NCBI RefSeq assembly: GCF_043290135.1
Contig: NC_134702.1
Coordinates: forward strand, 191,054,491 to 191,118,490
DNA length: 64,000 nt
Direction of reading: 5' to 3'
DNA from: Rhipicephalus microplus
Lineage: Eukaryota > Arthropoda > Arachnida > Ixodida > Ixodidae
Within the stretch, counting starts at the first letter, position 1. Every line of letters starts with the position of its first letter. Both the position numbers and the translations under genes were made by a program. Shown one piece after another: positions 56,671 to 64,000 of this stretch. Below the pieces are notes generated by a model that had not been told where the DNA came from, ran no database searches, and saw nothing but the letters and a program-made list of their open reading frames with translations.

Positions 56671-57077
56671 TGTCACGGGGTCGTGACGTGGCCGAAGACA
56701 GGAGACTTCGTGTTGGGATTTAACTCTTTATTTAGGCGAACCTGTGCCCAGTAAACGGAAAGTCCGATTACAGCAGCAGTCTTGCACAGATAGCAGTCTC
56801 GGACTGATAGCGGCGAACGGAGCGTCGGCCTTCGTTCAACAACTGACAAGCGGCGAAGCGCGTCGGCATTTATACTCTTGCCGTCGAATGTTCCAGCGTT
56901 ATAGCTGGCGATGGCGTAGGTTCCAGAACAATCTGTACCGTTCGCACAGTGGGCGTGATCTTATCGAAATGGTCTACTACAGTCCGGAACCTTCTCGAAA
57001 GCTGCAGGCGCGGTTTGCTCTGAGAATTGTGTGGTGTTTTGGGACGATAACAATAACTTGGGAAATGGAACGTGGCA
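56671..57077 (-). repeat. 3' LTR of element D
   Basis: Begins TGTCACGG on plus, ends GTGGCA. On the minus strand it carries GAGTATAAATGCC (TATA box, about 56,870-56,882) and AAATAAAGAG (poly(A) signal, near 56,732). A purine run ending GGGGGCAA abuts it at 57,078-57,087. Confidence 0.92.
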
Positions 57078-57205
57078 TTGCCCCCTCTGAAAAAAGGCAT
57101 CGTCCCGATGCTTTAACTAAATATGAAGGTACAATTTTAATGCAAGAAAGTACAATGAATAAATTACGATACAACAATAATACAAAAAAACACAGTTTCA
57201 GTTTG

Positions 57206-57467
57206 TTAACGCGCATGAAACGGCATGAGGCGCGCGACATGGACGACTTCAGGTCGCGATCGGCGTCGTTGAGAGTTCGTGATGCCGTCGGGGACAACCT
57301 CGTAATCAAGTGGGCCGAGACGTCGAACCACCCTGTATGGTCCGAAGTAGCGTCGTTGAAGCTTTTCACTTAGTCCACGTCGGAAAGCTCCGTCGCGGCG
57401 TCGTCGTCGTCGGAGGATCTTCGGTAGTTCGTCGCACAGCAACCGCACCTCCTCCGGTTGCTGCCCT
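57206..57467 (-). pseudogene. pol: Element D pol remnant: frameshift entry and integrase C-terminus
   Basis: After the gag stop the -1 frame reads KLRAATGGGAVAV, closely matching the start of element C pol ([13 protein letters not shown]). The internal deletion follows within about 70 bp, and from about 57,395 the frame GLSEKLQRRYFGPYRVVRRL to HVARLMPFHAR is the integrase C-terminal GPY region. The deletion removed roughly 3.3 kb relative to C. Confidence 0.8.
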
Positions 57468-57477
57468 TAGTTTCCCG
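57468..57477 (-). promoter_or_regulatory. Conserved -1 frameshift site at the gag stop of element D
   Basis: Minus strand CCG GGA AAC TAA: the same GGGAAAC heptamer in the same register as in C, followed by TAA instead of TGA. The upstream Gag tail in this frame ends RSPSPYPGN, matching RSPSPRRGN of C. Confidence 0.75.
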
Positions 57478-58057
57478 GATACGGGCTAGGAGACCGGCCC
57501 CGCGTTGGGCCGGAGTACTGCCGGCGGTGCGGTGACATGCGGCGGCTGGGCGACGGCGAACGGGAAGGATTTCGTGCTGTTCATTGAGTTCCTGTCAGGT
57601 AGTCGGCGATGTCACGTGGCCGTTCCCCTGGCTGTGGACGGGTGCATCGACGGCGAAGCCACGCAGTCCCATCTGTCGGTACTGGCAACGGCGGTAAGTG
57701 TGCACGGCCTCGCCGCAGTGGTAGCACAGTGGGCGGTGGTCAGGGGTGCGCCAAACGTCGGTTTTCCTCGGCGCACTGCGCTGGCCGGCTGGCGAACGGT
57801 AGGTCGTCGGTGGGGGTGGTGGCGGCGGTGGTGTCTGGCGACGGAAGTGCGACGGGGCGGCGTTTCGGCGTAGACGGGGAGGAGCGTTGTGGCGCACTGT
57901 AGCGGCGTAGCTCATAGTTTCTGGCTCGGGCAGCGGTGTTTGGGGAATTCGAAGCGATTGCCTAACTTCTTCTCGCACAATGTCGGCGATCGAATCCACT
58001 TGAGGTTGCGCCGAAGGCAACAGTGTGCGCAGCTCTTCCCGCACGATTGCTCGGATC
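57468..58057 (-). pseudogene. gag: Element D Gag, C-terminal half with zinc knuckle
   Basis: From the insertion site the frame reads RAIVREELRTLLPS and a proline-rich linker, then CYHCGEAVHTYRRC (CX2CX4HX4C, about 57,700-57,740). A frame change and one TGA follow. The tail RNPSRSPSPSRR to GRSPSPYPGN ends at the slippery stop. Joins to 58,990-59,795 when the insertion is removed. Confidence 0.85.
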
Positions 58058-58993
58058 CTAGGTTACTGTCGAGTTCAACGCCTAGATTCCTAGGCGTTGA
58101 ACTCGACAGTAACTTGAAATACCACCGTCATGTTGCATATATTAGGAAAAAAATGACGTATGGCATTCGACTACTGATTAAATCTCGTCTTTATTTCAAT
58201 CCATCAATACTTATGTCACTGTATTTTTCTTTTGTTCATTCGCGCATTTCTTACTGTATTACTTCATGGGGCAACACATACACCACTCATCTTACCTCAG
58301 TTCAGACAATTCAAAACCAAGCGATAAGAATTCTCACATCAAGCCCTTATCTCTCTAACGCTAAGTCACTGCTTCACGAAAACAATATATTAACTGTATC
58401 TGAGCTAGTTAAATATAACCTTGGTATTTACATGTATAGAACTATAAATAACCAACTTCCACATTTCACTACCATTCTCTCAAATAACAATGTCACAAGG
58501 TTTGCCCTTAACAATAACTTTCTACTGCCAAAAGTTCGCACCAATTATGGCAAACAAACCATTCATTTTTCCGGAATTTCTTTTTGGAATAGTTTGCCTT
58601 CCGACATTAAAGTATGCCGTTCCCTGAAGGTAATTAAATCGAAGTTAAAAAATCATATCATGTCAACTAACTAGCCTGTTTTGCTGTTTCTTAATTGGTT
58701 CCTGTTCATTGTGAGTTGCGTTCTGTAATCATTTGTCATTGAAGTTTGCACGATATTCTTACTTTTAAATTGTTTCTGTGAGATTACAAGGGTAAATTCT
58801 TACTTTATTTGTTTCAATTGCATTTTACTGTAGCTCTGTCTCCCTGCTATGTACATCACAATCATTCCCAATTCTACATTGTACAAGAGGTCCCCCTGCA
58901 GTCTCTGACTATGGGACCTCTTTCTGTATATCATGCACATGTATTCTTCTTCATTTACCACAATAAAACCTTCTGTTCTGTTCTGTTCTGATC
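58058..58993 (+). mobile_element. 5'-truncated CR1/L2-type non-LTR insertion in element D gag
   Basis: Plus-strand insert whose open frame (to 58,674) encodes the last 196 residues of a CR1/L2 RT: RFLGVELDSNLKYHRHV, YFSFVHSRISYCITSWGN, the ILTVSELVKYNLGIYMYR block and FWNSLPSDIKVCRSL. A 3' UTR of about 300 bp with CAATAAAACC (58,961) ends in four TTCTG units (58,971-58,990), the tail type of CR1/L2. The gag site GATC is the target, giving a 3-4-bp duplication (58,054-58,057 and 58,990-58,993). Removing the insert restores the gag reading RETIRAIV. The 5' end carries a perfect inverted repeat. Confidence 0.88.
58062..58113. repeat. Perfect 24-bp inverted repeat at the 5' end of the CR1/L2 insertion
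   Basis: Arms 58,062-58,085 and 58,090-58,113 are exact inverse complements around the loop ATTC. The right arm is element coding sequence (GVELDSN); the left arm is an inverted copy of it, so it was added when the truncated end was joined to the target. Confidence 0.9.
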
Positions 58994-59795
58994 GTTTCAC
59001 GCAGGTTGTCGGAGTCACTGGCTTGAGCAGCAGCGCATTCTGGAGTCAGGCGACGATTATACTGTCTGGTGCGCATGTCCAGGGTTTTTTTGATGGTGGT
59101 GCCTCGGATACAAATTCTTGGACGGTGTTCGGTGGATTCCTCATTAGTCCCGCGAAGAGCTCCTGTTTGACCCCTCGCATGAGGAAACGAACTTTCTTCT
59201 CCTTAGGCATGTCTGGGTCAGCAAGACGAAATAGGTGGGTCATCTCCTCTGTGAAAATTCCAACTATTTCATTTAGTAGCTGAACCCGGGTCTCTAGTAG
59301 AGCAGCGGCTCTCTCTTTGCGAGCGACGCTCGCGAACGTTTGCAGAAATGCGCCGCAGAAGACATCCCACGTTCGGAGCGTGGACTCCCGATTCTCTAGC
59401 CAGGTCCTTGCGGTGTCTTCCAGGTAGAAGTACACACGACGGAGCTTTTCTTCGTTGTCCCCGTGGTTGAGGGCGGCCACACGGTCGTATGTTTCTAGCC
59501 AGGTTTCTGGGTATTCAAACGATGACCCATGAAACGTTCGTGGTTCCCTGGGTTGATGAATGACGATCGCGGGCTGGGACGCTCCGGTTGTCATAGTCAC
59601 TGCAGTAGAGGTCGTGGCCTTGGCTTTCCGCGCCTTGTGTTGCAGAGGCCCGTACTCCGGTGGGAGACCCTGCTGTGGGCGGCTTGTTCGCTGCTCTTGG
59701 CTGGCGTCGGTGTCTTCTCCGCGACGTGGGCTGAGTTCACGGCTTGACGGGGGCGTCCGGTACATGAACGAATCAGCACCTCCACCAGATGTCAC
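58994..59795 (-). pseudogene. gag: Element D Gag, N-terminal half
   Basis: Frame open from the LTR edge; the likely start is the Met at about 59,765 (MYRTPPSSRE). Capsid blocks: RTFHGSSFEYPETWLETYDR, YFYLEDTARTWLENRES, FRLADPDMP and FLMRGVKQELFAGLMRN, parallel to element C Gag. A one-base deletion near 59,089 shifts the frame within EATT, after which the old frame continues as TLDMRTRQYNRRLTPE up to the insertion at 58,993. Confidence 0.85.
59770..59787 (-). other. Primer-binding site of element D
   Basis: Minus strand TGGTGGAGGTGCTGATTC, two bases after the LTR end. Shares TGGTGGA-GTGCTG with element C. Confidence 0.7.
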
Positions 59796-60196
59796 GGGGT
59801 CGTGACGTGGCCGAAGACAGGAGACTTCGTGTTGGGATTTAACTCTTTATTTGGGCGAACCTGTGCCCAGTAAACGGAAAGGCCGATTAGAGCAGCAGTC
59901 TTGCACCGTTAGCAGTCTCGGACTGATAGCGGCGAACGGAGCGTCGGCCTTCGTTCAACAACTGACAAGTGGCGAAGCGCGTCGGCATTTATACTCTTGC
60001 CGTCGAACGTTCCAGCGTTATCGCTAGCGGTGGCGTAGGTTCCAGAACAATCTGTACCGTTCGCACAGTGGGCGTGATCTTATCGAAATGGTCTACTACA
60101 GTCCGGAACTTTCTCGAAAGCTGCAGGCGCGGTTTGCGCTGAGAATCGTGTGGTGTTTTGGGACGATAACAAAAGCTTGGGAAATGGAACGTGGCA
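59790..60196 (-). repeat. 5' LTR of element D
   Basis: 407 bp, partner of 56,671-57,077, about 15 differences. Minus-strand TATA box GAGTATAAATGCC near 59,990-60,002. Confidence 0.92.
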
Positions 60197-60396
60197 ATAT
60201 ATTCATCTAATAGAATTACCGCTCTGGCATACTTTTCTTCTTCTGTCACGACAAACGTGGGACATGAACTGGCAGTGGGTAATCTCCAAAAATGAAAGAC
60301 GTTGAAACGATGGCGGAATAAACCGCACTATGTTTTCTGAACACGTCTGAGAGTGTTACATTTACTGTTGAGCCCGGACTACGAGCGCGACATTCC

Positions 60397-60660
60397 ATGG
60401 AGCAGCGTGAGAATCTCCTCCGCTTCGACGCTGGTACCGATGCCACTGCAGCTGGCCAGAAACACGCTTCCAGTGTTGTTGGAGGTAGTGCTACCGTAAC
60501 GCTACCGCAGCTGTGGCTTGCTGATCCGTCCTTATGGTTCATTGAAGTCGAGAACAAGTTCCGCATTCATCGCATCACATCAGAAGTTCTCAAGCATGAG
60601 TTACTCATTCAAGCGTTGCCGCCACAGGCACTGGCCGAAATACATGACTGTGATGTTTAG
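60397..60660 (+). pseudogene. gag: Gypsy Gag N-terminal fragment of another family
   Basis: Plus-strand 87 codons. LWLADPSLWFIEVENKFRIH, then ITSEVLKHELLIQALPPQAL, is the start of the capsid region of a Gypsy Gag of the type beginning P-x-F-W-x-x-D-P-x-L-W-F. It ends at a stop at 60,658 where the conserved region would continue. No other part of that element is nearby. Confidence 0.65.
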
Positions 60661-60954
60661 GAAGATTCGGCCACTTCCACTACTGTGCAGCGGTGCAGGA
60701 AACAGACAGGGAGACGTGTTTAAACGTTTCTATAAACGAGAAAAGATATGAAAAGTCGGTGATGTGGGCGCCGTCGGGACGACCACCACGGCACATGAGG
60801 AAGAGAGTCCCGTGGTCTCACGACTCTCGAGCAGCGGTGGCCTCTTGTAGGAGATGCCTGAACCAGCGCAACCTCGGACCTCGTTTCCAAGCTCTTGATC
60901 ACTGCCCGGGTGTAGCGGTTCCACGTGCGGGTTCTGGCCAGCACAGCACCGTCT

Positions 60955-61345
60955 GTGCATAGCCTCCTAGATTTCTCTTGCCTGCTGTATTATCGATGGT
61001 CCCTTGAAAAGCGGCGGTTGTGGGAACTAGGGTGATGGCGCTACCTATGTAGGGGTGTCTTCAAATAAGTTATACGTCTTTGAAGCTTACATGCAACAAA
61101 AATAACGTAAACAATTTAAAAGACGTAAACGTACCTATATATAACCCTACGTAAGTGACGCCGTTATAAATGACAGGCGTTTCTCGCTCATTCAGCGCCT
61201 CTGAAATTAGTAGCAAACGCCGAAATTGCCGATCTCAAATGCCAAGCAGAAAGGCCCTTACCCCTGCGTAGGTAGCGCCGCCATAGAAGACGGGCCTTTC
61301 GCACTCATCTGGCAGGCAAGGGAAATCTAGGAGGCGATGGTCTGT
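60955..61345. repeat. Foldback (inverted-repeat) structure of about 390 bp
   Basis: CCTCCTAGATTTCTCTTGCC at 60,962-60,981 is the near-exact inverse of 61,316-61,335. Inside, GGCGCTACCTATGTAGGGG at 61,036-61,054 is the inverse of 61,260-61,278. The intervening arm sequence has diverged. Non-coding; candidate foldback transposon. Confidence 0.55.
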
Positions 61346-61984
61346 GCCGTCCTGAAATGCTGCTTGCCACCACTGCGGTGTGGCAGCTCAGTCACCGGCG
61401 TTCCTCACCTTGGCCAGGGCACCGCCCGGTACTCTCGGGAGGACACCTCATGAGCTCGCGACCCACGTCTGAGTCTGGCACGTCACTCGGTACGGCTCGG
61501 CACCGCTCGCCGATCCTCGATTCAGCCAGCAACTCCCCTGGCACCTAAATCTTGGGCCACCCTGGACCTCGCCCGGATCCATGGTCCTCCGTGCACACGC
61601 ACGTGTCTCGCCAGGTAGAACGTCTCGCCCGTCCGAACTCAGAATTGCGCGCACTGGCCCGCACACTGCGAGCGCGCCTCGTTCCACCGTGCCACTTTTT
61701 TTTTGTCCGTCAGTCCTCGGTGGTTCGCTTCGATGTTTTTGCGATATTTACGCGTGACATTTTACCCCCCCCCCCCTACTTTAGAAAGTTGTTTCTCTAC
61801 AACAACTTTTCTAAGCATGAGGATAGAGAATGTTCACAGCCTGAAAGGCGGAAAGTTTGCGCATGTTAACAACTTTTTTCACGCGCATTAACAGGTTGGT
61901 TCACACGCAGTTCGCGGAGTTTACATGGAGTTCACAGAGTGTTCAGAAAGAAACAAAAGCGTGCATGTGCGTAACGCTTCGAGT
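61346..61984. other. Unassigned sequence
   Basis: No gene supported. Contains a 9-base T run near 61,695 and a 12-base C run near 61,765-61,777. Confidence 0.45.
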
Positions 61985-64000
61985 CTACACTCGGCTCATG
62001 TAGTCAGCTCCGACGTTGTCACTTCCTTTGATATATTCCACACTGAAGTCGTATTCCATAAGTGTCAGACTCCAACGCAGAGTTCGGCTATTTATGTGCT
62101 TGGCCGAAATGATGTAGGGCAGCGGCTGGTGATTGCTCTGTAGTACAAACTGCTTGCCGAAGAGATAAAAAAAATGTAGAATGTTTGGACAGCCCACACG
62201 AGCGCAAGCCCTTCTTGCTTTACAGTTGAATACCATGAAGCCGCGCGGTCCACCATGCCTGTCAAAGGTGGTCTCTCCTCGTACTTCTTAAGGAGGTTGA
62301 TGCGCAACAAACTGGATCGGGTTCCTAGACCAACGACATAATCGATTTCGCTCCACTTCTCTAGTACAGTGAACGGGCCCTTCCAAGTGAGAATCAGTTT
62401 GTTGGTGTCGGAAGGCAGTAAATTAATATCTTGTCTCCGACGCAGAGCTGACGAGGCTTCGCTTTGCGATCGTAGTATTTCATTTGTGTCAGCTTGGCTT
62501 TCTGCTGCTCTTCGTGCGCAATTTGACACGTCTCATACAAACGATCGTGAAGCTCCATGCGATAGCCGTATGTAGTCTTCGTTTGGAGATCCAAGGTTTT
62601 TCGCATCCATAATTCCGTCAGTATTAACGGCGAAAAGCCGATACTCGACTTAGGCACCTTTCGGTATGCAAATAATAATGGTACCAAGTATCTGTCCCAG
62701 TTCCTTGGACTTTCGTGGCCCATGCACCGTATCATTTGATTTATAGTACCATTAAAGCGCTCCACAAGATCATTTGCCATAGGTTAACAAGGGGTAGTTG
62801 GCAACTGTCAGAAAGACAGTAGCCTGCTCACTTCCTGCATTAAGCTTGATGTTAATGACCTTCCGCGGTCACTCACGATTTCTCGTGGTATTCCGACGCG
62901 CAAGAACATTTCCACCAACGCTTCTGCTACCATCTCCGTTTCTGTGCTTGGTAATGAAACAGCGTCAAGATATCGCGTTGCGCAGTCAACCATTGTTAGA
63001 ATGAACGGTTTCTTTTGGCCGATGTCTGTGATAGCGGACCGATTATGTCAATCGCCACACGTTGGAAGGGCACGTCCATCACCGGCATTTTTCCGAGGGG
63101 GAAAAGTCCGACTAAATGCTTTGGCACAGTGCGCTGACAGATGTCACAAAGCGCACAAATCGTGTCACCTCAGCCTGCACGCCCGGCCAACAGAATTCTA
63201 CAAGAATTCTATCAGTTGTTCATTTAATACCTTGTCGACCTGCCATAACTCCCTCATGTGTCATCCTAAGGACAAACTGGCGGAGGCTTTGCGGAACAAA
63301 CAGTTGGTGAACTTTCTGGCTCGTTAGCAATCTGTAGTGACGGTGAACTATTCAATTAAGCAAAACTTACTCTATGTTTGCTCATCGCTTCGCTATCATC
63401 TTCCTGATCGCCGAAAAACAGCTCTCGAAGGTGCGATTTTCTCTCTACAACTTTTCAAGAACTTGTTGGGTCACATCGAGTTCGTTAGACGTCGCCACAG
63501 GTAACTTCATGTTCTGGTCTCTCTCGTTGTCGCTGCACTCAAAGTCGGTAGGTCCGGTAACACGCTTGGATATGGAACAGGTTCCCCTGCTGGTGCCGAC
63601 TCCTTATGCAGTCTTGCGACATCCAACAGGTGATGTGACGTGGTAGAAACAGAAAGGAAGCTTACCCCGTCGATGTTGCCAAGAACGACGTCATAGAGTG
63701 GCTTTTCCATGCAGAGTGCAAGTGTCGGTCCTCGGAAGAACGAAGAGTCGATGTATACCTTTGCCTCGGGAAGCAGCCTCGATGAACCGTTGAAAAGGTG
63801 TACAGTACGTGTGATACCGGTGAAATACTTTTCCGGTACCAGCGAACGCTTGACCACCACGTTATTGCATCCCGAATTCCTTAGCACCGTTACAGGCTGT
63901 CCCTCGAGATATCCGGTTGCCGTTGGCATCTCTTGTCTTAGCAGACCAAGAAAATACCTCTTTTTTTCTGATGGGGAATTTTCCTCTGCTGTTGAAGAGG
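61985..64000 (-). pseudogene. pol: Element H: Gypsy pol with order protease, integrase, RNase H
   Basis: Minus strand, entering from beyond the window. Protease at 63,929-63,507 has LRNSGCNNVVVKRSLVP, where the catalytic DTG reads NSG, and MEKPLYDVVLGNIDG. Integrase: zinc region (THEGVMAGRQ; EFCWPGVQAEVTRF, about 63,260-63,160), core with AIDIIGPL (63,055), a second Asp in VSDRGRSL and the Glu in LVERFNGT (62,765). The C-terminus reads KLILTWKGPFTVLEKW and LLRINLLKKY, ending near 62,285. In the same frame it runs straight into RNase H (WYSTVKQEGLALVWAVQTFY), continuing after a shift with FVLQSNHQPLPYI and ending YIKGSDNVGADYMSR at 61,985. RT is deleted. Integrase therefore lies upstream of RNase H, the Gmr1-type order. 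Several frame breaks. Confidence 0.85.

Larger units (their letters stand above)
56671..60196 (-). mobile_element. Element D: Gypsy element deleted for most of pol
   Basis: Minus-strand element with two LTRs of exactly 407 bp (5' LTR 59,790-60,196; 3' LTR 56,671-57,077), TG/CA ends and a 4-bp target duplication ATAT (56,667-56,670 and 60,197-60,200). By eye the LTRs differ at about 15 sites, so it is older than C. It keeps primer site, gag, the gag stop with frameshift heptamer, a few pol codons, the integrase C-terminus and the polypurine tract. Protease, RT, RNase H and integrase core are gone. Gag is split by a CR1/L2 insertion. Related to C. Confidence 0.93.

Overview
Eukaryotic nuclear DNA, most likely from a hard tick (Ixodidae). 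The organism call rests on the style of the transposable elements: short-LTR Ty3/Gypsy elements, Gag proteins with an SAP-like head, SCAN-like Gag, RTE, I-clade and CR1/L2 elements, and arginine-rich repeat ORFs. No host gene marker was seen. No bacterial operon, CRISPR array, rRNA or confident functional tRNA is present. Almost all recognisable coding sequence is transposon-derived, and the window reads as layers of old and young insertions.

Layout. 1-972: 3' end and LTR of an F-family element (+). 2.7-5.75 kb: decayed Gypsy pol (element A, -). 6.1-8.3 kb: non-LTR ORF1 with three zinc knuckles and no ORF2 (+). 9.5-10.6 kb: RTE relic (-). 11.4-12.1 kb: solo LTR. 13.395-18.858 kb: element C (-), a nearly intact Gypsy element with identical 165-bp LTRs inside an (AT)n tract. 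19.1-21.7 kb: element I (-), LTR, primer site and broken gag with internal repeats. 23.3-28.1 kb: element E (-), decayed Gypsy with roughly 105-bp LTRs. 28.1-36.0 kb: old Gypsy pol G1 (+), split inside its RNase H by the younger element F (29.884-34.684 kb, +). 36.25-37.39 kb: Gypsy integrase G2 (+). 37.4-47.5 kb: mostly non-coding, with a (TCTG)n tract, a diverged duplication, SINE-like tRNA relics and a 721-bp element with 34-bp inverted ends. 47.5-50.2 kb: I-clade RT and RNase H (+), interrupted. 50.6-51.8 kb: 5' part of a non-LTR element (-). 51.8-56.7 kb: four copies of a composite tetranucleotide repeat and a small arginine-rich ORF with a TATA/Inr promoter. 56.671-60.196 kb: element D (-), a C relative lacking most of pol and carrying a CR1/L2 insertion in gag. 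60.4-61.35 kb: gag fragment and foldback. 61.98-64.0 kb: element H (-), Gypsy with integrase upstream of RNase H.

How the parts work together. C is the only near-complete autonomous-type copy: LTR, primer site, gag, a -1 frameshift heptamer at the gag stop, pol (PR-RT-RH-IN), polypurine tract and LTR. Its one visible pol lesion is an extra base in an A run. D keeps the same gag stop/frameshift signal, primer site and LTR ends but has lost protease through most of integrase, so it could only move in trans. F and H show the other pol order, integrase before RT/RNase H, as known for the Gmr1 lineage. F Gag also carries a SCAN-like capsid C-terminal region, the combination reported for the ancestor of the vertebrate SCAN domain. 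These points, with the nesting record, are the most interesting content.
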